64,000 nt of DNA from Blastocladiella emersonii ATCC 22665 (Eukaryota; Blastocladiomycota; Blastocladiomycetes; Blastocladiales; Blastocladiaceae), in NCBI GenBank assembly GCA_025594325.1, contig JANHCV010000003.1, positions 2,418,001 to 2,482,000 on the forward strand. Direction: 5' to 3'. The position numbers and the translations under genes are program-made. Positions 29,875 through 39,145 of the stretch are shown piece by piece; position 1 is the first letter of the stretch, and each line of letters begins with the position of its first letter. The notes beneath the pieces are model-generated. The model did not search any database and had not been told where the DNA came from. It saw only the letters and a list, made by a program, of their open reading frames with translations.

Positions 29875-32800
29875 ATGCCCAAGATCACCAAGCCGCGGTC
29901 GGCGACCCCGCCGGTCCCGCCGAGCGTTGGCTCCAACGGGTCCAACGGCACCGCGCCCGCACCTGTCGCCGCCGCTGCTGCCGCCGCCATGCCGCAGTCG
30001 CTCTCCGAGGCCGTGCGCGCGTCGCTCGAGCCGAGCCCTATGACGCACCCGAGCCCGTTCATCCTGGCCGCGTCGTCGTCGTCGTCGACGGCCCCGTCGA
30101 CGACGGCCAGCTCCACGACCTCCGCCGCTGCCCCCACCGCCGCCGCGTCGACCTGCACCTGCGCGTGCACCGAGGAAGTGCGCCAGCTGCGTCTCGAGAT
30201 GACGACGCTCGTTTCCGTCGTCGAGCGGCTGGTCGGCGCGCACGGCGACGTCAACCACACGCTGCGCGACATGCGCGACGTGATGCTCGGCCAGCAGGTC
30301 TTTCTCAACACCATGTTCACCAACCTCGTCGGGCTCTCGGGCCCGCTGCCCAACGACGTCGTCGACGCCGTCAAGTCCGTCCTCGACGGCGCTACCACCG
30401 ACCTCGGGCCCGCGACTGCTGCTGCGGCTGCGGCGGCCGCGGCTGTGGCAGCGCCGAGTGCCGCGGGTGCTGCGGCTATCACTGGCGACGCACGCAAGAA
30501 GCTCGCCGAGGCGCTCGCCCTCGCGAGAGCCAAGGCCAAGTCGGTCGCCATCGCGAAGACCCCCGAGCTGCCGTCGTTTTCGCCCCTCTCCGCCGCTCCT
30601 GCGCCCGCTGCTGCTGAGCCCGCGCCCGTCCCCGCGCCAGCTCCCGCGCCGGCGGCTCCGGCCCCCGCTGCTGCCACCAACGGTAAGGCCAAGGCCAAGA
30701 ACAAGCCGTCGAAGCGCGCCGCCGCAGCTCCTGCTCCCGCAGCTCCTGTTGCTGTTCCGCTCGCGTCCACGCCTGCGATTCCGGCGGCCGCCGCCGCGGC
30801 GGCTACTCCGCAACCCGCGCCCGCCCCGCAACTCGCACCCGAGCCGGTCGTTGCTGCGCCTGCGCCCGTCGCCCAACCTGCACCTGCAGCCGCGACCTCG
30901 AGTCCTGCTCCGCCGCAGCCGATTCCGACTCCGACTACTACCGCAACCGCGACCGCGACCGCGACCACGACGGCGGCGCCGGTTCCGGCTCCCGCACCCG
31001 TGCCCGCAACTTCGCCTGCGCCGACTTCCGCTCCCGCGTCGAAGAAAAAGTCCAAGGCCAAGCGGTCCAAGACCGCGGCCTCCGCCGCCACGACCGCGCC
31101 GGTGCAGATCAACGGCACCGTTCCCAACGACTCGGTCGACGCGATGCTGAGCGACATGAACTCGCGCGCGCAGGCCATCCTCGCGTCGCTGCCCGACGCG
31201 ACGCTCGCCGCCGCGACTGCACCAACTGACTCGGCTGTCGCGGCCTCGCAGCCGCCGCCCGCGTCCTCGACGCCGCTGACCCTGTTCACGTCGCTTGCGT
31301 CGACGCTCGGCGCGCTGCAGCACCCGCCCGCCGCTCACAAGAACGGTGCACCGGCGCCGACGCCGCTGCCACCCGCCGACGCGGCGCCGCAAGATCCGAA
31401 CAGTCTCATGGACTCGGTGCACCTGTTCATGCGTCTCGCCGCGCCCATCACCAACAAGTCCGGCTTCCCCGCCGCCGCCTCGGGCGGCGCCGAGCCGGCC
31501 ACCGCGCAGCCGACGACGGACCTGGCCCCGCTCGAGCTGTCGGAGCTGCCGGCGTGGTCGACCGAGACGCTCGAGAAGCGGCTGCTCGCCGTGGCGGCCA
31601 ACCTGTCGGGCCTCGTCTCGTCGCTCCCGCAGCCGTCGCAGGCGGTGGCCAAGTCGGCGATCGAGGCCGTGTCGCAGGTCTTCTACCAGCTCAAGGCCGA
31701 GGGCCTCAAGTCCGGGTACGCGCCTGACCTCAAATCGGTCGCCAATGTGTTCACGCTGCTCGGCGCCGTCGACATGGCCGCGATCCAGAGCGAGGTGCGC
31801 TCCGTGCTCGGCCGCGCCGCTGACCCCAAGGCCGGGCTCGTAACGCTCGGCCGCCAGCAGCCCGCGCCCACACCCACGCCGACTGCCGCGGGCTCCGCCG
31901 CCGCCGCCGCCACGGTGACCACGGCGACGACGACGCCGCGCGTCCTCTCGACCAAGACCGTCTGCAACACGCCCAACGACGCGCTCTACTTCCTGCAGCT
32001 CGTCCAGACCGAGCTCGTGCAGCTGCAGCGGCCCGCCGAGACCCCCGGCGCCAAGGCGTTTGAGCGGCTCGGGTTCCCCGACGAGCACGCGGTCCTCGTC
32101 GCGCGGTACACAGCGCGGCCAGCCAAGCCCGCGGCGGCGGGCGGCGGCGGCGGTGGCGAGCGCAAGTGGGCCGACCTCGTGCCCGCGGACACGATGAGCG
32201 ACCTCGCGTACGACATGATCTCGCTGCTCACCGATTCGACCGCGCTGCAGGTCGTCCCGCAGCTGCCCATGTGCGACATCGCGACGGACCTGTACGACTT
32301 CCTGCAGCACATGTTCCGGGTCGCCGAGGCGCACAAGGTCGCGCACACGACGCAGCTGTACACGTACATTCTCGAGAACTCGCTCGAGTGGGAGCTGTCG
32401 TCGCGCGTCTTCTCGTGGTTCCCGCACCGCGAGGAGTGGGAGTTCGACGCCCTCGCCCAGACCGTCGCGGCGCTCATGGCGCACCCGCTCCCGCGCGAGT
32501 ACCCGGACCGGCTCACCAACGTCGGCGGGCCGCCCGCCCTCGCGGCCCCGCTCAAGGACGAGTGCGCGCCCCTGTCGGCGCAGGCGCGCGACGTCGGCAA
32601 GGCGTTCGCGCACTACTGCTCGGTCCAGCTGTGCCGGCTCGGCGAGCTCGCGTGCAACGGGCCGCCGCGCGACGTGTTCCACAAGGCCAGCGCGCGCCGC
32701 GCGAACACCCTGCTCGCCGCGATCCCCGCCCCGATCGCGAAGCTCGTCCGCGCGTGCTGCGTCGCCGCCCTCGGCCGCGAGACGGATCTGCCCTTCACCC

Positions 32801-32955
32801 TCGTCCTCGCCCTGTTCCTCTACTTTTGCGGCGACGGCAACCTCCTGTTCCGCTGGAACCAGTCCGCGACGGCCACGCCCTCGCTCAACTTCCCGTCGCC
32901 GAGTCGCGGCCTGTTCGACCTCGCGGTCCAGTGCGGCGAGATCAAGCTCGAGTGA
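29875..32955 (+). CDS. Unknown-family protein, tandem paralogue A
   Basis: 1026 residues from the ATG at 29875; the open frame runs back to 29611, but that part overlaps the previous gene. Layout: a short leader; LSEAVRASLEP near residue 45; a CTCACTEEVRQLR element (CxC followed by a coiled coil) near residue 92; an Ala/Pro-rich linker with Lys clusters (about 200-420); then a long helical region to the end. The last 300 residues hold CDIATDLYDFLQHMF..LEWELSSRVFSWFP and, near the C-terminus, LPFTLVLALFLYFCGDGNLL followed by RWNQ. Each element recurs in the same order in the gene at 33413-35179. I know no family with this layout and assign no function. Long minus-strand frames opposite are shadows. 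Confidence 0.7.
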   Translation: MPKITKPRSATPPVPPSVGSNGSNGTAPAPVAAAAAAAMPQSLSEAVRASLEPSPMTHPSPFILAASSSSSTAPSTTASSTTSAAAPTAAASTCTCACTEEVRQLRLEMTTLVSVVERLVGAHGDVNHTLRDMRDVMLGQQVFLNTMFTNLVGLSGPLPNDVVDAVKSVLDGATTDLGPATAAAAAAAAAVAAPSAAGAAAITGDARKKLAEALALARAKAKSVAIAKTPELPSFSPLSAAPAPAAAEPAPVPAPAPAPAAPAPAAATNGKAKAKNKPSKRAAAAPAPAAPVAVPLASTPAIPAAAAAAATPQPAPAPQLAPEPVVAAPAPVAQPAPAAATSSPAPPQPIPTPTTTATATATATTTAAPVPAPAPVPATSPAPTSAPASKKKSKAKRSKTAASAATTAPVQINGTVPNDSVDAMLSDMNSRAQAILASLPDATLAAATAPTDSAVAASQPPPASSTPLTLFTSLASTLGALQHPPAAHKNGAPAPTPLPPADAAPQDPNSLMDSVHLFMRLAAPITNKSGFPAAASGGAEPATAQPTTDLAPLELSELPAWSTETLEKRLLAVAANLSGLVSSLPQPSQAVAKSAIEAVSQVFYQLKAEGLKSGYAPDLKSVANVFTLLGAVDMAAIQSEVRSVLGRAADPKAGLVTLGRQQPAPTPTPTAAGSAAAAATVTTATTTPRVLSTKTVCNTPNDALYFLQLVQTELVQLQRPAETPGAKAFERLGFPDEHAVLVARYTARPAKPAAAGGGGGGERKWADLVPADTMSDLAYDMISLLTDSTALQVVPQLPMCDIATDLYDFLQHMFRVAEAHKVAHTTQLYTYILENSLEWELSSRVFSWFPHREEWEFDALAQTVAALMAHPLPREYPDRLTNVGGPPALAAPLKDECAPLSAQARDVGKAFAHYCSVQLCRLGELACNGPPRDVFHKASARRANTLLAAIPAPIAKLVRACCVAALGRETDLPFTLVLALFLYFCGDGNLLFRWNQSATATPSLNFPSPSRGLFDLAVQCGEIKLE

Positions 32956-33412
32956 TCGATGGTGATGAATATACGTGTGATTATGATGATCAACAACGTT
33001 TGTCTCGCGACATCGGGCGGGTGAGAGACGCGTCGCGACATCAGGTGATGCTGCAGCGCGGCGCAACGCGTCCGCGAGCGTTGAGCTTCAAGCTTGCACG
33101 GCAAGCGCTTGCAGGCCGACGGTGCGCGAAAACCACGAAACTCGCGCGAGTCTGCGCTCGCTTTCTCGCGTGTGCGCCGTGGCCTTTTTCTCCGCGTGGC
33201 CCTCGCGACAACGAGGCCCACGCCCGCGTGATGGCGAGTTTGATGAGCTCGATTCTCACACGGCGCCGTTGCCACATCGCCACCGCATGGGCCGGTTGCA
33301 AACCGAAGCCGCGGTGCGGCAGCGGCCACCGCGGCGATGCCCACTTCGCCATCGCCCGCCTTGCTCCAACCTTTCTCTCCCCCGACAGCCACGCTTGAAT
33401 GAAGCATAGACT
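32956..33412. other. Intergenic region between tandem paralogues
   Basis: No gene. Holds an AATATA-type AT-rich stretch after the stop (32967-32998), then TCAGGTGA (33041-33048) and the shared 17-base element (33060-33076), both likely upstream elements of the gene at 33413. Confidence 0.5.
33060..33076 (+). promoter_or_regulatory. Copy 2 of shared GGCGCAACGCGTCCGCG element
   Basis: Identical to the copies at 2514-2530 and 35259-35275. Here it lies about 340 bp upstream of the ATG at 33413 and contains the MCB core ACGCGT. TCAGGTGA is 12 bp upstream. Confidence 0.45.
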
Positions 33413-35179
33413 ATGTCGAAGCGCAAACCTCAAACCACCGCGCAGGAGCACCTTCCGCCGCCGCTCCCGACGCTGATCAGCGAGGCTGGCGACGGCGACC
33501 TCCCGCCGCTCATGTCGCTTGACGAGGCCGTGCGCGTGTCGCTCGAGCCTCCACGCAAGACGACGCGGAAGCCGCGCAAGCTGTCGTTCAGCCCCGTCGT
33601 CGTCGATGCGCCACCACCGTCGGCGACGCTCGTGCGCGCAGCTGAGCCGTATACCTGCACCTGCAAGGGCGAAATCCGCCAGCTCCGCGCGCAAGTCGTC
33701 GACCTCTCGACTGCGCTCGCCAACGTCGCCGAGTTCCAGAAGAACATGGCCGAGACGCTCGCGGCGCTGCAGGACGAGGTCAAGCGCAAGCGCGAGCGCG
33801 CCGATGCCGCGACGGCGGCCGCGAACGCCGCGCTTGAGACCCGTATCGCTGTGCTCGAGAACGTGCAGAACCCGCCCCCGTCGACGACAGTCATCGAGTT
33901 CTTTGAGGCGGGAAAGGCGCCACCGCTGCCCCCGCTGCCTGCTAAGAAGGCGGCGTTTTGCGCGCTTCCGCCGCCCGAGCAGTCTGCCGTCGCCAAGACG
34001 CCCGCCGCCGCTTTGGCTTCCGCACCGCCGGTACCCGCGTTGGTGGAGCCGATCCCGCACGCCCTGGTCCGCTACGACCCGGCCAAGCGCGTCACGATGC
34101 CGCAGTCGCGCACCATGCTCGCACGCGCGGCGGGCACCGCAGACCCACTCCTGCCGTACGCGGGGCACCGCAACTCGGTCAAGCGCGCGGCACAGCTTAC
34201 GGCCGAGTCCATGGACCGGTTCGAGGCCGCCAAGCAGGCCACCATCGACGCCTACTCGCCGTCCGGGTGGAAGAAGTGCTACGTGGCCGAGCAGGACTAC
34301 CTCCGCGCGCACTACCGCTGGGAGCTGCCCGACGGCCACCCGAACAAGGGCGACATGGACTGGTTGCGCGTGCCCGACTTTTCGGTGGCGTGGGACCGCG
34401 GGCTGTGGACGCCGGCGGTCGAGGCCGTGCTCGAGTCGCTGCCCGTGCTCGACATGCTGACGGTCCTCGAGCAGTTCCTCGCGCACTTCTTCGCGGTCCT
34501 CGACGCGCGCAAGGTGCCGCAGTGCTCGGAGCTGTACGGCCTGCTGCTCGCGGGCTCGCTCGACACGGAGCTGACGATCCGCGCGCTCGTCTGGCCCGAG
34601 CCCAGCCTGATCGACGCCGGCGCGTTCCAGTTCCCGCTCATCGTTGCCAACGTGCGCGCCGCCATGCAGGAGCCCATCCCGAAGATGCACCTCAAGGCCA
34701 AGCCGCCCATCTTCATCAAGCAGGGCGCCGGCGCCAACGCGCGCGCGCTCGCCAGCACCGGCCCGTTCCTCCCGCGCGTCAAGGGCCTGTGCGACCACCT
34801 CGCCATGGACTACACGCTGCCGCTCTTCTACGGCGTCGCGCGGATCGTCGACGCCGACGACGTCACCGACAAGGAAGTGGCCCAGTTCAGCACCGTGCAC
34901 GGCGCCAAGCTCCTCGAGATGCTCCCGCCCGTCCTCGCCAAGCACGCCTGCGCCATGGTCACGGCGATCGCGGGCGCCGAAGGGATTTTGCCTCTCACGC
35001 TCGTTCTCGCCGTGCTCCTGTACGTCGGCGGCGACAGCTGCATGCTGCACCGCTGGTTCCAGAACTCGGGCGGGCCTGTGGTCGACTTTCCTATCGCGCA
35101 CCGCGTGCCGTTCGATTACGCCGTGGCCAAGGGGATCGTGACGTTCCCGGAAGCGTCGCATCAGTGTCGTGTGCAATAG
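33413..35179 (+). CDS. Unknown-family protein, tandem paralogue B
   Basis: 588 residues, single exon, ATG at 33413. It shares with the gene at 29875-32955, in order: LDEAVRVSLEP near residue 38; CTCKGEIRQLR (CxC plus coiled coil) near residue 81; a helical region with LTVLEQFLAHFFAVLDARK..SELYGLLL; and the C-terminal LPLTLVLAVLLYVGGDSCML followed by RWFQ. The long Ala/Pro linker of paralogue A is much shorter here, which explains most of the length difference. The hydrophobic C-terminal stretch is too polar at its edges to call a membrane span. Function unknown. Orientation and spacing (457 bp) point to a local duplication. Confidence 0.75.
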   Translation: MSKRKPQTTAQEHLPPPLPTLISEAGDGDLPPLMSLDEAVRVSLEPPRKTTRKPRKLSFSPVVVDAPPPSATLVRAAEPYTCTCKGEIRQLRAQVVDLSTALANVAEFQKNMAETLAALQDEVKRKRERADAATAAANAALETRIAVLENVQNPPPSTTVIEFFEAGKAPPLPPLPAKKAAFCALPPPEQSAVAKTPAAALASAPPVPALVEPIPHALVRYDPAKRVTMPQSRTMLARAAGTADPLLPYAGHRNSVKRAAQLTAESMDRFEAAKQATIDAYSPSGWKKCYVAEQDYLRAHYRWELPDGHPNKGDMDWLRVPDFSVAWDRGLWTPAVEAVLESLPVLDMLTVLEQFLAHFFAVLDARKVPQCSELYGLLLAGSLDTELTIRALVWPEPSLIDAGAFQFPLIVANVRAAMQEPIPKMHLKAKPPIFIKQGAGANARALASTGPFLPRVKGLCDHLAMDYTLPLFYGVARIVDADDVTDKEVAQFSTVHGAKLLEMLPPVLAKHACAMVTAIAGAEGILPLTLVLAVLLYVGGDSCMLHRWFQNSGGPVVDFPIAHRVPFDYAVAKGIVTFPEASHQCRVQ

Positions 35180-35258
35180 ACGTCTCATGCTCGAACGGAT
35201 CTTACTTGGCGTGTGCAAAAATGACGGTGATAGAATTGGGAGACAGTCCACGTGATGT

Positions 35259-35275
35259 GGCGCAACGCGTCCGCG
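35259..35275 (+). promoter_or_regulatory. Copy 3 of shared GGCGCAACGCGTCCGCG element
   Basis: Identical to the copies at 2514-2530 and 33060-33076; here about 104 bp upstream of the ATG at 35379. ACGCGT core as in MCB elements. Confidence 0.45.
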
Positions 35276-36118
35276 CTCACGCGTCGCGCTTCCCACGCAG
35301 CCCTCCGCTCGTCGAGATCCTCGACCCTTAGTAAGCCCCATAACGATAGATCGTGATTCGGCACTCCATGCAATACGAATGAAGCATATGCGCAAGTCGC
35401 TCCGCGACGTGGCGCGCGACGCCTGGGATCGCGTCACTTCGCGGCGTCCCGCGTCGTCGGCCTCGGATTCCCCCACTTCGCCTTCGGTCAGCGAGGCCCA
35501 TGTATTAAGCTCTAGCACGCAAGCTGCCGGTACAAACGCGGGCCAAATTTCTGCGGCGCAAGCGGAGGGCGCGCCTTCTTCGGCTCTCTCGACCTCCGCT
35601 CCGAATAAGGGCCGGACCAATCGGGTCGTTGTACCATCAGCTTTCCGTTTCCTCTCAATCGCTGGATCAAGAACTTATTCGCCTCCCTCACATTCGCCGG
35701 CCGCGACACCGTCAAGTACGATCCCACCACCTCCGCCCGCACCGCCGGTGTTGAAGAGCGCGACGCCGGCTTTTTACTCGCGTGTCGAGTTGCGCAACAG
35801 CTTTTCCTCTTGCCCACTTTTACCACCCGTCGCTGTCCTCCGGTGTTGTGCAGTATACTGTCGACAAGATCACCCTGATCAAGGACAGCCCCGACCCGCT
35901 GGGCCATTCCATGCAGCCTACCGCGAAATCTTCGCTTCTCTTCTCACAGATTCCGGACGAAGTCTTGTTTGATATTCTTGACATTCTCGCACCGATGCGG
36001 TTTTCGCACTCGAAGACTATCGTCTCCATGCCAAAGCGACTCGTCCCCTTTGCCATGTCCTCCCGCAAGTGTCACGCTCTCGCCAGCGAGGGTTACCTCT
36101 CGCGACACGCGCTTATTA

Positions 36119-36746
36119 GAGACCTTGCGTAAAGTCGGGGCCCGACTTTCGGGTGGTCCCGGAAGGCCTCCCGTCACGTGAGTGAGGCAGCGCCACGCGC
36201 CACTTCAGGCATCCAGCCAGCTCTTGTCGCGGCCGAGCACCGGCCGCTCCCCACCCCCGCTCTCAGAAAACCCTGTGCGCGAGCACTCGCGGCATTGGAT
36301 GGGTCTTGAGGTGCACCTCATGAGAGAACACAGCGATGAGAGCAGCCCGCGCGACGTTGCGGGAAGCCAGCCCTCATATACGGCGGAGGCCCTCTCGACG
36401 CGACGCGCGGTGTTGCTCGTCTCCATAAGCTTTCATGCGCTCTCGAAGTCACGATGGACACGGTGTCCAACGCGTTCTGTGCGGTGGCGCAGGCTGCGGT
36501 GCGACGACGCACTGCAGCTTTGGCCCACGAGGCCTCACTCAGCATCGGAACTTCTCGGAACCCTCCCCTCTCAACAGCTCCCTGTTCTGGCACCCCGAGA
36601 CTCGGCGAGGACCGACCCCGAGAAAAGTCGGGTCCCCCGAGAAAAGTCGGGGCCAGTGCTCGCGCGGGCCTGTGCATTACGCCACACCGCGTGGCTGAAT
36701 GCATGGGGCCAGGACGAAAGTCGGGCCCGACTTTTCGCAAGGTCTC
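36119..36746 (+). mobile_element. 628 bp MITE with TIRs and TA target duplication
   Basis: Flanked by TA at 36117-36118 and 36747-36748. The left end GAGACCTTGCG, then AAAGTCGGGGCCCGACTTT, is mirrored at the right end (AAAGTCGGGCCCGACTTTT, then CGCAAGGTCTC), giving terminal inverted repeats of about 33 bp that contain an inner palindrome. Extra copies of AAAAGTCGGG lie inside near 36615 and 36636. No transposase frame is present, so it is non-autonomous. A TA duplication points to the Tc1/mariner superfamily. Confidence 0.75.
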
Positions 36747-37194
36747 TATTCTTCGCGGTGCGCTGCTATCAAACCTCGCCGACTCTGGTGTGCCCGAGCT
36801 TGGGTTCCGCGGGCAGCCGCCAACAACGCATTACCGCGCCGGGTCACTAATTTTCCATGTGTCGCTCGAGGCGGCGGCCAACGGCAAGTTTACTTGTTCT
36901 GCCGACCTCGACCTATTGCTTGAAGGCATCCGGGATGTGCACGTGTGGCTTCTCGGGAACCCCGAGGCCGTTTCCACGGACGTTAACGCTACTGCGGACT
37001 GGTACATGGCTCTCAGGCGCGATGTCGCGCGGACGATTCTCAAACTTGTCACTCACGGTGACACAAAGCCGTTCTCCTTGTACTTTGGGACCACGGTGCA
37101 GCTTTCTCAAATCACCATAACGGGCATATTTGATGGTCTGACCCAGCTGCTTCTGGGTCATTTCCTGCGCTCGATCAGCGCCAACCTGGCCTCC

Positions 37195-37410
37195 TGTTGC
37201 GTGTCGTTCATGTGGCCACAACCGCAGTGATCAATCATCTGATCTCGCGTGAGCCGCCCGCAATCCCTCGCTCCCGCGCCGCCACACCCCGCTGCGGCGC
37301 GCCCTGCTTTGTTATCCATTCTCCCCTCTCCCCGTCTTGGGTTCGGGGCCAAAGGCAGGAATAGACATCCCTGACTACTTGTCTCCCGCCTCCTTCTGTC
37401 GGCATCAACA
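37195..37410 (+). repeat. 5' LTR
   Basis: 216 bp direct repeat, TGTTGC...CATCAACA. Differs from the 3' LTR at five positions, all transitions (A here for G in four, C here for T in one). Confidence 0.92.
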
Positions 37411-37432
37411 TTTTCTTCAAGTAGTTTTCTGC

Positions 37433-38947
37433 ATGGCCTCGAACCCCACCACCTTCACCATCTCGCCGGCGCTCTGCAGCAACATCTCCGCGCTCCCCGG
37501 CACATGCAGCACCGCGGCCAAGGACCCCCAGGCCGTGCCCGCCGCACGCGCGCGCGCCGCTGAGCTGCGCCAGCTACTCGCTGAGCAGTTCGCTGCCTGC
37601 TCGGCCGCCATTGACGCCGCCGCGCAACCCGCGCCATCCCAGGGCAACGGCACATCGGCCACCCACCCGCCCAAGCTGCAGGCCCAGGCCGCCAAGGCGC
37701 TGGACGCGCTCATCGCCGCGCACTCGCGCTACAACAACATGATCAACCTCGCCGTCAACATGCTGCCTGCCGGGGCGCCCCCGGCCGCGCCAGCCGCCGC
37801 CTCGCCAGCCGCTCCCGCTGCGTCGACCACCAGCGTCAACAAGCAGCTGCGCGCCGACATCAAGAGCACCCGCATCAACTTCCGCCACCCGACCCGCGGC
37901 AACTGCCGAGACCCAGCCACCTTCCTCCGCAACCTCCGCGACCTCTACCCGCTGCACAACCTGTACAAGCTGCTCAACGCCGCCACCACCACCGTTGGCC
38001 ACGACGCCCAGGTCGTGTACAAGTCGATGGTCCGCAAGGGCGCCGGTCTCGAGGAGCACCAGCTGATCGCCCACTTCTTCGACCACATGGAGCGCGCCGC
38101 CATTGTCTGCTACCTCAACCTCTCGTTCCCCGCCACTCCGGGCCTCACCCTCAAGCGCCACCGCGTTGTGTTTGTCCGGCGTCTCCGCGAGGGGGGGTGC
38201 CTGGATCCCACCGGCCACCTGCCTCCCGCGCTCCTCTCCTCGTTCCTCAACTCGGTCAAGGGCATCAAGGACGACGTCTACAACGCCCTCTGCCACACGC
38301 TTGGCACCGCCACCTCCAAGCGCACCCCGCTCACGCTCATCGACCTCATTGGCCCCCACGGCTACGTCCAGATCGCCTCGCGCAGCAAGGCGCCCGCTGG
38401 CAACGCTGGCGACGCCTCATCCGCCGTGCCAGCCGCGCGCACAAGGACAAGGACAAGAACAAGAACAACAACAACTACAACAACAAAAACAACAACAACT
38501 ACAACAACTACAACAACAAGAACAACAACAACTACAACAACCACCGCGGCGGCGGTGCCCACGACAAGAATGGCCACTACAACAAGGGCAAGGCCGGCCA
38601 TGATGACCGCGCGTCCCGCGACGCCCCGCGCGCGCTTCTCGCCGTGCCCGACGACCGCCATGATTGTGACTGTGGTGGCAGCGACGAGCGTCAGCGCTCG
38701 CGCTCCCGCTCCGCTGTGCGCGAGCGCGCCCCGCGCAACTACCACGCGGCCGTGGCGCCCATCTGGCCCGCGGGTCTTGAGACCAAGTTTGGCAGATGAC
38801 CTCGAGCGCTCCCGCTCCAAGTTCGTCTCCTCGCCTGCCCGCGCGGTCAACAGCATTCCCCGCCCCCAGCCCCTGCTCGCCCACCACCTCCATTGTCCTC
38901 GCCCTCCTGCCGGCGTCCGCCACCAGCCTGTTCGCGCACCTGCTTGA
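37433..38947 (+). CDS. Gag-like protein of the LTR element, probably frameshifted
   Basis: Starts with ATG 22 bp after the 5' LTR. Residues 1-330 look like a capsid-type helical protein (Ala/Pro-rich linker, then FRHPTRGNCRDPATFLRNLRDLYPL, YNALCHTLGTATSK). At about 38435 this frame turns into meaningless Thr/Arg repeats, while the frame one base over reads KDKDKNKNNNNYNN and then RSRSRSAVRERAPRNY to 38799, a plausible basic, nucleic-acid-binding C-terminus. So an indel near 38430 in the AAC-repeat entry has probably split the original gag. No CCHC zinc knuckle is visible in either frame. Confidence 0.6.
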   Translation: MASNPTTFTISPALCSNISALPGTCSTAAKDPQAVPAARARAAELRQLLAEQFAACSAAIDAAAQPAPSQGNGTSATHPPKLQAQAAKALDALIAAHSRYNNMINLAVNMLPAGAPPAAPAAASPAAPAASTTSVNKQLRADIKSTRINFRHPTRGNCRDPATFLRNLRDLYPLHNLYKLLNAATTTVGHDAQVVYKSMVRKGAGLEEHQLIAHFFDHMERAAIVCYLNLSFPATPGLTLKRHRVVFVRRLREGGCLDPTGHLPPALLSSFLNSVKGIKDDVYNALCHTLGTATSKRTPLTLIDLIGPHGYVQIASRSKAPAGNAGDASSAVPAARTRTRTRTRTTTTTTTKTTTTTTTTTTRTTTTTTTTAAAVPTTRMATTTRARPAMMTARPATPRARFSPCPTTAMIVTVVAATSVSARAPAPLCASAPRATTTRPWRPSGPRVLRPSLADDLERSRSKFVSSPARAVNSIPRPQPLLAHHLHCPRPPAGVRHQPVRAPA

Positions 38948-39145
38948 CAAGTTCTACCACATCATTGTTGGCTCCCGCCTCGGCCCCACCTCGGCCCGCG
39001 CTGCCACCGTCACCCACAACGATCCCCTTTGCGGCCGCCTCGGTCCCGTCGCGCATTTCGCCGCCCCCGCCCGCTCTGGTGCGCGCTGTGAGCACGACGG
39101 CGCCGGTGTGGTCGACCCCGACTGGCTGGGCACGCCCGCATTTTT

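Noticed and set aside
29635-33066. 1143-codon minus-strand open frame
   Set aside because: Arg/Gly/Glu-rich shadow opposite the protein at 29875-32955. High G+C keeps antisense frames open; there is no domain and it crosses an intergenic region.
33041-35620. 859-codon minus-strand open frame
   Set aside because: Shadow of the paralogue at 33413-35179, which shares ordered motifs with its tandem copy; the antisense frame shares none.
38435-38560. AAC-rich repeat resembling a CRISPR or satellite at first glance
   Set aside because: It is an irregular Asn/Tyr/Lys codon run inside the retrotransposon gag region, with no spacers.
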